A stretch of DNA of 64,000 bases, from assembly GCF_027943255.1 (NCBI RefSeq), contig NC_072893.1, positions 117,799,784-117,863,783 of the forward strand. Reading direction: 5' to 3'. The stretch's first letter is position 1; each line of letters opens with the position of its first letter. Made by a program: the position numbers and the translations under genes. Positions 42,943 through 53,546 of this stretch are shown here, in pieces. Source of the stretch: Anastrepha obliqua (taxonomy: Eukaryota; Arthropoda; Insecta; Diptera; Tephritidae). The notes beneath the pieces are model-generated. The model was not told the DNA's origin. It ran no database searches and worked only from the letters and a program-made list of their open reading frames with translations.

Positions 42943-43837
42943 TAGGGTGGGTCATGTAAAATTTTCTTTTTGAATCGGCTATAAAAAAAATTAATCAATA
43001 TTTTTTCAAACTTTTTTTTTTATTTTGAAGATTGAACATTGTCATTTATGAATGAAAAATAATATCATTCAAATGACTGCCACGACTGGCTTTACAGTAG
43101 GCCATTCGATCAACCCAATTTTTAAGCACATTTTCGACTGTTTGGGCTCCAATTTCATGAATGGCAACTTCGATTTCGTGTTTTAAAGCATCAATCGTCT
43201 CTGGATAGTTCGCATAGCATTTGTCCTTAACGGCTCCCCACGAAAAATAGTCCAACGGGGTTAAATCACAGCTCCGAGACGCCCAATTGATATCGGAATT
43301 TCGGCTGATTATTCGGTTTTCAAAAACGGTAGCCAAAAGTTCGAGTGTAACTTTGGCGGTGTGACAAGTTGCACCGTCCTGTTGAACCCCAAAGGTCGTC
43401 CATGTCATCCTCTTAATTTTTTGGAAACAACTCGTTGAGCATTGCACGGTAACGCTCGCCATTTACTGTAACCGGGGCGCCTCGCTCATTTTCGAAAAAA
43501 AAATGGCCCGATGATGCCGCCAGACCAAAAACTGCACCAAACAGTGACTCGTTGTGGATGCATTTGCTTCACTACAGTAACGTGTGGATTTTCTGAGCCC
43601 CAAATCCGACAATTTTGCTTATTGACGTAGCCACGGACGTGAAAATCAGAAAAGAAGAAGACTCACCACTTTGGAAATAGGTTTTCAATATTTCCCAATT
43701 TTGTTCAAGCGTATAGCGTCCCATTTCGTAAATGTCAAAGCTTTAAGTAAATTATTAACACATTTGACATGTCATTTGTGTTACCATTCTCAAAAAAATA
43801 GGTGGTTCAAAAAGCAAACGCTATATGGCCCACCCTG
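42943..43837 (-). mobile_element. Second DD41D mariner relative, internally deleted
   Basis: Left end TAGGGTGGGTCATGTAAAAT and reverse-complemented right end CAGGGTGGGCCATATAGCG, flanked by TA at 42941-42942 and 43838-43839. Length 895 bp, against about 1.3 kb for a full element. Confidence 0.85.
43046..43724 (-). pseudogene. DD41D transposase with N-terminal/core deletion
   Basis: The ATG at 43724 begins MGRYTLEQNWEILKTYFQSG, runs about 23 codons, then a deletion (about 43660) joins it to FSDFHVRGYVNKQNCRIW, which holds the first catalytic aspartate. Next come VTVWCSFWSGGIIGPFFF, a stop and frameshift near 43410, FGVQQDGATCHTA and CDLTPLDYFSWGAVKDKCYA. I count 41 residues between the second and third aspartates. 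The end is KASRGSHLNDIIFHS at 43046. It has the same architecture as the 11.8-kb copy but a different family (different terminal repeats and N-terminus). Confidence 0.88.
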
Positions 43838-44123
43838 TAGTGTGAAAAGGTTTTTAGATTCTTTAACAGACCGTTATTCGGCTCTGAGTGAATTTCACAG
43901 AATCAGCTGATGGGTTGACGTCACTCGGGATGTGTTTACAAAAAAACTGAGATTGTGTTGATGATATACGAAAAAAATCAACCAATGACACTTCGGTGCT
44001 GTCTGAACAACTACTGATTGGACGAGTGTGTGAACAGTAACACATGCTGAAAAGATTTTGAAAGGTGTACTACACCTAGCTCAACGTTCTTCGGCTCTGA
44101 GCGAATTTGACAGATATGCCGAC

Positions 44124-44182
44124 GTCATTCGTTTTGTGTTTCACTAAGCTAAAGCTAAAATTTGGGAAACACAAAACGAATG
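44124..44182. repeat. Perfect inverted repeat (hairpin)
   Basis: CATTCGTTTTGTGTTT (about 44127-44142) and AAACACAAAACGAATG (about 44166-44181) are exact reverse complements, separated by about 23 bp of AAGCTAAAGCTAAAATTTGG-type sequence. Confidence 0.8.
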
Positions 44183-44305
44183 TCGTAGAATCCAAAGTAC
44201 CCCTCAAAAAAATTTTTTTTCACCATACCTAACGAGCAAACTTGGTATCGAACGTCCTTGCAGTTACGTATGTCGCCGGAGCCGAAGTTCCCTCACAATT
44301 TTCTT
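44181..44305 (+). repeat. Second copy of the 120-bp motif
   Basis: Matches 42388-42505 (see there). It starts within a few bases of the right arm of the hairpin, which suggests that the hairpin marks a real element boundary. Confidence 0.75.
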
Positions 44306-44345
44306 TTTCACCTTAATTAAAGAGCAAACCTTGTAAGTTTATCAT

Positions 44346-45904
44346 CCTTGCGTAGTTAGGGTTGACAATCCCAAATTCCGCGCAAAAAATGCTTTTGAGT
44401 GTCAACAAAACCTGCCTTGTGCTTGAACCAGCCTCTACAGCTGACTTGCACTTTCTATGTCACATTTCAAATCCTCTAATAATCAAGTTGATCATTTCAC
44501 GCACTACTTCCGTCTACTTTGTCGCATCTTCTAATGCCACATTTATTAACATAATTTCAACACTTCACGCCTAACGGCAAATTATGCGCCCTAATTCCTT
44601 GCCGCTTCCATTTCCCGCCAGACACAAAAATAATTTCAAGCAGTGACTTTGCAACAACTTCTGCTTATAAGGTTAAATGCTGCCTACTGCTGTGTTTATC
44701 CACTTAAGAATTGCCAAAAATTGTCATAAATTCGAAAATTGCTAAAAAATTATTTGCATGTCGCGCCCTTTCGAATTGTTGTTGTTTTATATTTAAGTTC
44801 TCTTGTGCCCGCTTAAGTGATGTTTGCTTTGTCTTTCAATCGCATGAGGATCACAAAGGCGTTTTTGTGCCCCTCCAAAAGTGATGGTGGTGAGTTTGGT
44901 GGTGTCTTCCTGCATGCATTCGCTGGTGGCCCTTTTTACTGTTCAATTCTGTATACAAATGTGGAATGTCTCCTTATCAGTTTGTTTGTCAATGTTTGCT
45001 TTGACACCAGATGGTCGCCTGGCGGTTGAATTTACACGAAAGTGTTTTTGTATAGGGGTTTGTCAATGTGTATTATGATGTGGCTACTTAAAAAGTTCTG
45101 CGTTTGTGTGTTTTTGCTTTTCATTGTCTTTTTTTTTTGTCTTTCTTTTTTGTATTTTTTGCTAATTCAAGTGCCGTTTTTTTCATTCTAGCAATATAAA
45201 GGGTTTCGGGTGAAATCGGCTGCAACAACTACTGAATAGAGACACTGTTTTTTACGGCGTCATATTTTTTTTTTTTTTGCGGTGTTTAATTTAAATTTAA
45301 AAGAGTCGCCTTTATTTGACTGCTTAAGTTTGTTTGAGTGCCTCGAATTGAGCGAAGGGTGGCCAAAGCGCGTTTTTATGAGTTTTGTATGGACATTAAA
45401 CCAATAAAATATGATTGCAAAAGAAAAGGAAGTGCTTGAAAAAAAAGACTGTGCAAAATTATAATTTTTTGCTCTAACAAATACAAAGAAAGCTATTGTA
45501 TGGCAGAAAAAAATTTTTTTTTGGGTGCCAACATTTGAGTAGCTGATAAAAATTGTGTGCAGATTCTACTGCGCAAAAAATATGTGCAGCCGCTTCGAGC
45601 GACCTCTCACTTTCAACCTCACTGGTTGGCAAAATCATGAATTGTTGTTATATACAATGCAAGCGAGTACATTTAAGAAAGGGAGACCAATATGGGGGAC
45701 GCTTGCGCCTCCAATGAGATATCCCACACGATTAAAAGAGAATTGAGCGCTAATTGTCATTAGGTGCTTGACCAAGGGATCTACATAACTCAGAACTCCA
45801 TACCTAGCGTACATTCATAACCTGAGCATTCTGGCTTTCAGCGCTGTATTTAGCTGGCAATTTTCATAGCTGAATGCAGTAACGTCTGGAACGCTAGTTA
45901 TTAA
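44346..45904. other. No gene recognised
   Basis: Mixed AT-rich sequence with short T runs. Open frames at 44817-45029 and 44881-45078 overlap and are unsupported. Confidence 0.5.
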
Positions 45905-46215
45905 GGATGATAGACTTCAAGGTTTGCTCTTTAACTATGGTGAAAAAGAAAATTGTGAAAGGAACTTTGACTGCCACTTCACTTGGAGATTCGGCAGCTA
46001 TATTCTGCACGATCAATCCACATGTATTCACACACTAGTCCAATCAGTCGTTTTTCAGGGGACAACGAAGGAACATGAGTGGAGACTGTGTTGACTTTTT
46101 TCGCATATCTCCTACACAATCTCAGTTTTTTTATAAACACATCTCCTGTTTCGTCAGCCTATCAGCTCATTCTTTCAAATTCACTGGGGCGGTCTTATCC
46201 CACCCGCAGCTCTAA
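45905..46215 (+). repeat. Dispersed repeat family R1, copy 3
   Basis: Same orientation as the 11-kb copy: GATGATAGACTTCAAGGTTT, GCTCTTTAACTATGG, GTCCAATCAGTCG, ACACAATCTCAGTTTTTTTA, then ATCAGCTCATTC. Confidence 0.65.
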
Positions 46216-46480
46216 AAATCTCTTGGCCATGTCTATTAACAGTAGGCCTCTTCTATTCGTCATTTTCCCGCTCGCTATCCCTATGCTCGATTGACTTGAC
46301 GAAAAGTTTGTATACGAAAGCAACAACAAAGTTATCGAGCAAGATTTGCCGCTAGGGAGTTTGGCTATAGCTCATTAGATTGATATAACGCACTGCCTTA
46401 CAAACACATGTATCATAATTTAAGGCAGCACTCTTCCCGCGTTGCCAATATATTTTCATTTATACCTGTTGCTTCATATA

Positions 46481-48088
46481 CAGCTATGGACACGTACATA
46501 AATGGCACAAAATTTCATATGAACGCAATGTGAAAAATTTTCAAACATAAATTTTAGGTAATGCAAAATTGTTGTGCTATTATCGGAGCCGCAGTAATAC
46601 TCCAACTTATGGCGCCTAAATGCACCGTTTTGTCTAGTTTGTTGTTTACCGTTATCAGTTTTTTTGTAAACGTCGCTGATTATAAGTGGACACATAAATG
46701 GCGCCGTTTGCTTTTATATGCAGTAAAGACGCAACCTGCATTAGATGTGTACAATATTTTGTTTGGTTAGACAATTTGTATTATTTAAAGTGTTTGGAAA
46801 AAAATTAACACAAAATGGGGTCAACAATTGAAGTAAGAAGGCTCATATGGCAAATGCATAAAGCAGGGGAAAAAGTGGCAGAAATGGCTAAAATTTTGAG
46901 CTGTTCACGAAAAAAGTATACAATGCAATTAATTCAGTTGCTGGTAACCCCGAAATACTGACAAAAGGCAAAACTCGGAGGCCAAGACCACGAAAGACCG
47001 ATGCGCGAACGGATGCTGCCATTATAAGGAGGGTGAAAGTTGATCCTTTTATGTCATCACAGCAGATAGCATCCGATATTAGTCAGTCATTGGACACAGA
47101 AATATCCTCTCGGCTTGCTAGAAGGCGGTTAAACGAGGCAAACTTGTTTGGACGCATTTCCAGGAAAAAACCACTTCTGTCTAAGAAAAATATTTCGAAA
47201 CGGCTATCTTTCGCCAGAACCAATGAAGTGAAAAGTCTAAATTTTTGCAAAAACGTGCTGTGGAGGGACGAAACCAAAATCAACAGGATAGGACCAGATG
47301 GAAGAGTATTTGTACACCGACCGATATGCCAAGAATACAATCCTAGGTTCACCCAGAAGACGGTCAAACACGGTGGCGGAAATATTATGGTGTGGGTGCA
47401 TTTTCTTGGCACGGAATAGGCCCACTCGTTCGAATTGATGGTAAAATGGACAGGTTTCAGTACTTAAATATTTAAAAAAACCACATGGAACCTTATGCCT
47501 TTGAAAATATGCCCATTAAATGGTGTATTATGCAATACAATGACCCCAAACACTCCTCCAAACTAGTAAAGAGTTGGTTTAGTACGGAAAAAATTGATGT
47601 TTTGGACTGGCCTGCTCAAAGCCCTGACTTAAATCCAATCGAGAATCTGTGGAATGAAATTAAGATGGAAGTGGCAAGGAAAAACTATAAAAATTTGGAT
47701 GATCTTTGGTCTGCCGTTCAGGAATCATGATACTCCATACCTAACAACAGGTGTGAAGCAGTAATTAAAAACAAAGGCTACAGCATAAAATATTAATAAC
47801 TGGCAGGTTTGTGAAACAGAAACAAGAAAAAAATATTCTTTTAACTGGATTTAATTTTTTAAGGTTGTGCCATTTATGTGTCCAACAAATTCTGTTACCT
47901 TTTCAGAATTTTAAAAATTTTTTGGAGTTCAAATAGAATTCAATATTTGTTTTGTGTTATCGTTGAATATAAGAAATAAATCTTTATAAAGAAGCAAATA
48001 CCTGTTCGTTTTTTTTTTTTTAAATTGACGCTAGTATAGCATATCAAAGTTGGCTTTAAAAAATGTGCCATTTACGTGTCCATAGCCG
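46481..48088 (+). mobile_element. Tc1-like transposon, copy 2
   Basis: Ends CAGCTATGGACACGTACATA (left) and CGGCTATGGACACGTAAATG (right, reverse-complemented), then GGCACA on both sides. TA at 46479-46480 and 48089-48090. 1608 bp. Its termini differ from the 20.6-kb Tc1 copy, so it is a separate family. Confidence 0.92.
46815..47796 (+). pseudogene. Tc1-like transposase with a lost catalytic aspartate
   Basis: The ATG at 46815 starts MGSTIEVRRLIWQMHKAGEK. A one-base shift follows at about 46915 (SCSRKKVYNAINSVAGNP in the next frame), then SSQQIASDISQSLDTEISSR, LLSKKNISKRLSFA and VLWRDETKINRIG, keeping the first catalytic aspartate. A single-base deletion near 47395 breaks HGGGNIMVWGAFSW. After a TAA at about 47475 the frame resumes MEPYAFENMPIKWCIMQYND, and WPAQSPDLNPIENLWNEIK keeps the glutamate. 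The family motif is QDNDPKH, but here it is QYNDPKH: the second catalytic aspartate has become tyrosine. The 34-residue spacing is preserved. A TGA at 47728 precedes the end at 47796. Confidence 0.9.
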
Positions 48089-48118
48089 TATTTTCATTTA
48101 TACCAGTTGCTTCATATA

Positions 48119-48760
48119 CTCGCCACATGCTAATGCTTCGCAAAAAGAAGGGGGCTAGTGTTAGATGAAAATATATCTTTGCTTTTACTTTAGTTCTTTT
48201 TTATGCATAGTAAATTTAAAACTTTGAAACTGTTTTTCTCGGCATTTCGGATTTTTAAAATGGCACTATTGAAGTAAATAAGCTATATGTGACCGGCCAA
48301 AAAATACACAGTTACTACAAGGAAATGGCGTAGCATTGAAGTGGGTCGATTCTGTCGAAAGTTGATAACTGTCTGCTTGCTTTATTTAGTGCATTAGATT
48401 GCGTTCTCATGCAGTTTTAATGTAATTTTCGTAGTAAAAATAATTTAAATTGTTTCACTACATTCCTCTTAAGAAATAAATTTATCGGTTGCAATTTTTA
48501 TATTAAATATAATTTAAATTTTTTCACTTCATTGCTCTAAAGAAAGAAATTTGTTTGCCGCAATTTAATTTTTTCCCTCTCTTTTAAGCCAACATCGTTC
48601 ACATAATTTCTCTGCTGTATTAAATGAATTCTCCATGTAACGCAATTTCACCGCTTAACTAATATCTCATTTAATATAACTCATAACGGCAATTCAAAAG
48701 AAGGGGAAATAAGCAGCGCTCCACACCAGATCGTGCATTTCCGCATTAACCGCATTCTGA
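48119..48760. other. No gene recognised
   Basis: AT-rich; nothing recognised. Confidence 0.5.
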
Positions 48761-48769
48761 GTGTCGCTG

Positions 48770-49760
48770 TGTCGTGCAGCAGTGCGAGTATTACAAAATT
48801 AATGATGCGTGCAACGTTTCGAAGCTATCAAGGCAAGCGCGTTGGAACTCAAAGCAGAGCGTTGAAAGCTAGCGCAAGTAAGTACGTTTGCATCATATCT
48901 ATGTCATATTAAGTTTAATTTGAAATTAACGGCATAGCAAAGGAGGGGCACTGCAAAATGAAGTGAAACAATGAGCGAATGCTGTGAGCAAATTGAGAAG
49001 AAGAAGCTAAAGAACGAGAAGTAGAAAAAATCGTTTTGTGCAGCTGATAGAAATTTTGCTAAATGCTCAGCAAAGCCGAATGCATAATTAAATAACGCAG
49101 AAAATGTATAGACCCGGCAATACACGCAAAGTTGACTGCGTAAACATAAACGAAAGCGCTGAATGAAGCAAATGGAATTAGTTTTTAATTACAAAATACA
49201 AATCTGCAACAAATTATGGCCGCGCTGGCTTTGGGAAAAGAAAAAGGTAAAGGTGAAAGAAAATACTTGTCGATATATAATTTGTGATTAACAAAAAGCA
49301 CTAAGCATCATTAATTTTCACAAAAGGAATTTTAATTAAACATTTTACTATTACTACTGATAATTTAATTTTTTTTTTTCGTTTTTTTATTATTTTTCAT
49401 TTTTTTAGTTTTTTTTTTTTTTGTTTTTTATTTCAGTTACGCCTCATCAATTCGTGCAGCCTCCACTTCTATGCCATGACTCATTTACGACAGTGCATTG
49501 GCAGCAGCGACAATGGAACAAATGATCATTCATCAGCAGCCAATGACCGTCGCAGCCGCGAGTAGCCGAATGTGAAGTGAAGCTGTGCAGGAGACTCCAA
49601 CCAACAGGTAGGTTAACTTCCTTATTTAGGTAGAAATATCGTTAAACAACTGACTAATTGAATACATTTTTCTTTATTTTCTTTTCAGCGACTACATGCA
49701 GACTTGCAGCACAGTAGCTGACTGGGATATTATTTGATTGGACCTGTGCAACATAAAGTA
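48770..49760 (+). ncRNA. Possible host non-coding or 5'UTR exons (speculative)
   Basis: A GC-richer stretch (48770-48869) ends AGCGCAA|GTAAGTACG, a strong splice donor. A long T-rich tract before TTATTTCAG (ending about 49436) provides an acceptor. The next GC-rich block (49437-49609) ends CCAACAG|GTAGGT, and TTTTCTTTTCAG (ending 49688) would accept a third exon. No conserved protein frame crosses the junctions; the longest is MTHLRQCIGSSDNGTNDHSS, which stops after 29 codons. This is the only place in the window with a run of compatible splice signals and non-TE GC-rich blocks. It could be chance. Confidence 0.25.
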
Positions 49761-49789
49761 CCCACATTCTGCGCAGCAGCTGGGATGCT

Positions 49790-50380
49790 GACTAATGCAA
49801 GGGTTGGCAGGAAATAGAAATAAAACAAAAATCTGGGAAATAAATGAAATAAAAAGAAAAAAGGAGCGGAATGAGTGAAATAAAAAGAAAAAATTAGGGA
49901 AGCAAATGAAAAAAGAAGAAAAGGAGCGAAATAAATGAAATGAAAAGAAAAAATAGAGCGAGTAAACAGTGAAAATAAAGAGCGTAGAAGGAACAAATTA
50001 CAAGAAAACAAAAATAAATAAATTAAAGTACTGAAATAAATTGAATAAATGAAATACAAGATAAACTAGGTAACTAAACCGCGAAATTAACAGAAATAAA
50101 ATAAAAGTCTGGGAAATAAAGGAAAAAGGAATGAAATAAATGAAATGAAAAGAAAAGAAAAAAGGAGCGAAATAAAAAGAAAAAATTAGGGAAGCAAACG
50201 AAATAAAAAGAAAAAATAGAGCGAGTAAACAGTAAAAATAAAAAGGTTAAAAGGAAGAAATTACAAGGAAACAAAAATAAATGAATTAAAAAGAAAAAAG
50301 GAGCGGAATAAATGAATTAAAGAGAAAAAATAAGCCAGCTAAGCAGCGAAAATAAAAAGAGTGAAAGGAAAAAATCTTGG
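49790..50380. repeat. Purine-rich tandem repeats
   Basis: Phrases AGGGAAGCAAATGAAAT..., AAAGAAAAAATAGAGCGAGTAAACAGT, GAAAATAAAG, AGAAGGAAGAAATTACAAGG and AAACAAAAATAAATGAATTA recur at about 49895-50030 and 50190-50285. Shorter AAAAGGAGCGAAATAAATGA units appear about six times. Minus-strand open frames across it are pure repeat translation. Confidence 0.8.
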
Positions 50381-51650
50381 CGGCTCAATGCAGCGGTGCA
50401 CCACAAACTGCATGAGCAGCAATAAAATTCTTATTCATTACATTCAATGCAACATTAAGGACGTATTTAAAAATTATTCAAGCATAATTTGTGAGGTATG
50501 TGCGTAGGCGGAAACATGAAAAATTGAAAAAGAGGAAAACATATAAGAATTTATGTGGCATTACCTGCAGAGCAAAGCCTTAGCGGCATTTCTACACAAG
50601 TAAAACACCATCGCTCGCTGCCACTTCAATTGTTCACTTTCATAAACTGTTTTCAACGATTTATCTCAGGTGTACAGCTCACAATATTTCTGTTGGAGTT
50701 CCGGTTTGGTGATTGAGGCTTTTGTTTGATTTAAAATGCCATATCCGACTATAGATTTTTGGTTGTTTATGGATTAAAGTATTTTGTAGAGAGAGACCCG
50801 GCATGGAATTTGTATAAGCGACTGCGCAACGGATGCGAAAAATGCTAAGCTAAGGGAATGCAAAACCGGATGTAGAGCTGTGGGAAATGCAGCAAATGAA
50901 TTTGAATACCAAACAATTGCTGGTACTAAGAAACTGAAAACAAAAGCGGGATTAAAATTCCTCGAAATTTAACGAAATTTGTAAGGGCTTAGAACACAAC
51001 TTTGCTGTCAAGTGGGATTTTACCGTTTTCAAAACGAAATTCTGAAAAAATCGAATTACAAATTTGTAAAGAAGAGAAGCAAAACAAAAATTCAAACCAA
51101 TTTGATTCGCTAATCTATACTTCTTTACAGATGGAAACTAATTCAGCAATATGTTTAATTTTTTTTTTTTTTTTTTTTGTTTTTTTCCTTAAATTCTCAG
51201 CACATTACACACAATTCAACGTAGTCAAACGTGAATTCCACTTAAAAATATTTAGTACCCTACGCGGCACACACCGCCTGCCGCAATTTGGTTGGGGTCA
51301 AACTCTGGCTGCTGACCGGCTGCTGACGACATTGCGTGGAGCGCTGGAGCAAAATACTCATGGGTATGCGTACACCAAATGGAGTGGCAAAAGAAAAACG
51401 CAAATGAAGGCGATGAATAACAGTTTGGTAGTAGTAAAAAAAAACAACAACAACAAAAAATCAAGGTGAGTCATAAGAAAAGTATGACACTGGAACTACC
51501 CGAAGATTGGCAGCTGAGGTTGAAAACGAGATTTCAAATGGCACATTTCGAGTGTTTGAGTGGAGTTGAATGGAGAGGAGGTACAACAGAAACAAAAAAA
51601 AAAAAACAAATTTTAATCAATTATTTTACGCTTTGGGGCTTGTTTTGTTA
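50381..51650. other. No gene recognised
   Basis: The plus-strand frame 51002-51469 crosses a run of about 20 T and has no family resemblance. Nothing else recognised. Confidence 0.4.
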
Positions 51651-52415
51651 CATATTTTTATGTATATATTTTTTTAATTGAATTTTATTTTATTTGAGTT
51701 TATTTATTTTCAATTTGTTTTACTTTGTTTAAACATCTTTTATTTTACTATATTTTTTTATTTAATTTTTATTAAGTGTTTATATTTTACTGAGTTTTTT
51801 TTTTTGTTTTTTTCTTTTTGGTTTTGGTAGAGTAGTTTTTTCCTTAGTTCATTTTATTTCCATTTTAGTTTATTTAATTTAATTTTACTTTTAATTTTTA
51901 ATTTTACATTTTATTTGGTATTGTTCTACTTTATTTATATATTTTGATTTAATTTTACATTAGTTATAAAATGTTACTACATTTCAATTTATTTATATAT
52001 TTTTTAGCTCTCTTTATTTTATTTTTATTTTATCATTTTTTTAGTTTGTTTTAGTTCTATTTTAGTCTATTTTACTTTTTCTTAAGTTATTTTATTTTTT
52101 CTTAGTTTATTGTATTTCTTTTTAAGCTAATTTTATTTTATTTCATTTTACTTTATTCTACTTTATTTATATATTTTTTATTTTTCTTCATTTTGTTTAC
52201 TTGAATGTATTCAATTTTATTTGATTTTATTTTACTTTTTTATTTTATTTTTTTTTATTCGTTTATTTTTTTCTGTTTCAGTTAATTTTATTTTATTTAT
52301 TTTTATCTTAATTTTAAAATTTTACTACATATCTATTTTATTTATATATTTTTTAGTTCACTTTATTTTATTTTTATTTTTTTTCTTAGTTTATTTTATT
52401 TCTATTTTAGCTAAT
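51650..52415. repeat. T-rich tandem array, left part
   Basis: Units of about 130-145 bp built on CTACATTTCTATTTTATTTA, TATATTTTTTAGTTCACTTT, ATTTTATTTTTATTTT, CTTAGTTTATTTTATTTC and TATTTTAGCTAATTTTAT. The same phrases continue at 59028-59560, so the array was split by copia 2. Confidence 0.8.
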
Positions 52416-52420
52416 TTTAT

Positions 52421-52624
52421 TGTATAAAAATCACAGCAAACAATGATTGTAAGAATCATAGCAGGCCATGATTTGTAAGAATCATAGTTGGCCATGAACA
52501 TTTTGGTTCAGCCCTTATTCTTAGTTTTAATATGTACAGTTAGTTGAAATAAAGCAACCGAGCAGTTTAAACGTGCGTTTCCTTTGTTCCCGGATGTGTT
52601 ATATAAAGGTAAAATAACCTTACA
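52421..52624 (+). repeat. 5' LTR of copia 2
   Basis: 204 bp, against 227 bp for the 3' LTR. It begins TGTATAAAAATCACAGC, lacking about 23 bp (AGAATCATAGCAACCCATGA and adjoining bases) present in the other LTR; one further substitution is seen (CAGCCCTTATT versus CAGCCGTTATT). Contains TGAAATAAAGC (poly-A signal) and TTATATAAAGG. Confidence 0.9.
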
Positions 52625-52695
52625 TTGGTTATGGGCCCAGATCACGTGGGCAATTGATTTTGTTTCGTTTTTGGGTATCGCGTTGATACGGAAAA

Positions 52696-53409
52696 ATGAG
52701 TGCAATCGCAAATATTGAAAAACTTTCCCAGGACAATTACGCGACGTGGTCGGTACAGGTAAAAAGCCTGTTAGTAACATTAGATTTGTGGGAATATGTG
52801 GTTGGCGAAAAGCCGGACGAAGAGATTGCAAGGGCTCTCTGGGTAAAAAGTGACCAGAAAGCATTGGCAACAATTACATTGTGCGTAAAATCTAGTGAAT
52901 TAATACACGTAAAAAGTTGTGCAACTTCAAAGGAAGCGTGGCGGGTCCTAAATTCAATTTATTGCACAGATAGTGCCGCGCGTAAGGTTGCTCTATTTAA
53001 AAAGTTAATACACTTCAAAATTTCCATGCAAAACAAGTTCGCAGCGCGTGTAAATGAGTTTCGTTCAATTGTTGAGGATCTTAGAGAAATAGGAATTGTG
53101 GTGCCAGACGATTTCATCTCAATTTTGCTTCTCTGTAGTCTCCCTGATGAGATGGAAAGTTTTGTAGTGGCTATTGAAAGCCGGGATACCTTGCCGAAAT
53201 TCGATGCGTTGGTGTCAAAAATTTTGGAAAGCGAAATACGCCAAAATGAAAAATGTTCAACTCCTGATGAAAAGGTGTTTTTGGCCAAGTCCAAAAGTCG
53301 ACAAAAAATTGTGTGTTTTAAATGTGGCAAAAAGGGGCATATACGTGCCCAATGTAAAGTGCCAATGCCTAAAGAAAAAAAGAGGTTGTCTGCAAAGTCG
53401 GTTTACTGA
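52696..53409 (+). CDS. Copia 2 Gag, open but cut off by insertion
   Basis: ATG at 52696, 72 bp after the LTR. 237 codons encoding a copia-type Gag: SQDNYATWSVQVKSLLVTLD and LWEYVVGEK at the N-terminus (UBN2-like), AWRVLNSIY, LPKFDALVSKILESEIR and a zinc knuckle CFKCGKKGHIRAQC (CX2CX4HX4C, about residues 205-218) that binds RNA in the particle. The family makes Gag-Pol as one frame; here the frame ends at a TGA just before the inserted repeat DNA, so the protease onward is disconnected. The Gag part itself has no lesions. Confidence 0.88.
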   Translation: MSAIANIEKLSQDNYATWSVQVKSLLVTLDLWEYVVGEKPDEEIARALWVKSDQKALATITLCVKSSELIHVKSCATSKEAWRVLNSIYCTDSAARKVALFKKLIHFKISMQNKFAARVNEFRSIVEDLREIGIVVPDDFISILLLCSLPDEMESFVVAIESRDTLPKFDALVSKILESEIRQNEKCSTPDEKVFLAKSKSRQKIVCFKCGKKGHIRAQCKVPMPKEKKRLSAKSVY

Positions 53410-53546
53410 CGATAGTTTAACGTGATAACGTCATAAGAAAATACTGATTGAATGGTTGCATTTTTCAAAAGAAAATTTTAATTTTATTTGTTTGATACAT
53501 ATTTTGTATGGATATAGAGAATGAGTTAACATTAACATAACATATA

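Larger units (their letters stand above)
43866..44345 (-). repeat. Dispersed repeat family R1, copy 2 (inverted)
   Basis: Reverse-complemented, it carries the same ordered phrases as 45905-46215: ATCATCC...GGTTTGCTCTTTAA...TGAAAAAGAAAATTGTGA...GGAACTTC, then CACACTCGTCCAATCAGTAG, ACACAATCTCAGTTTTTTT and GTAAACACATC. The phrase TTCGGCTCTGAGYGAATTT occurs twice (about 43876 and 44089), so the copy is rearranged. It also contains the motif listed at 44181-44305. Confidence 0.65.
46451..48118. repeat. 30-bp direct repeats immediately flanking Tc1 copy 2
   Basis: TATTTTCATTTATACC, one variable base, then GTTGCTTCATATA, occurs at 46451-46480 and 48089-48118 (T versus A at the variable base), abutting both ends of the element. 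Removing the element and one TA leaves two tandem 28-bp units. Confidence 0.85.

Noticed and set aside
49730..50274. Minus-strand hydrophobic proteins rich in F, L and S
   Set aside because: Translation of purine-rich tandem repeats from the opposite strand.
51002..51469. 155-codon plus-strand frame
   Set aside because: It crosses a poly-T run coding for phenylalanines and ends in poly-asparagine/lysine; no family resemblance.
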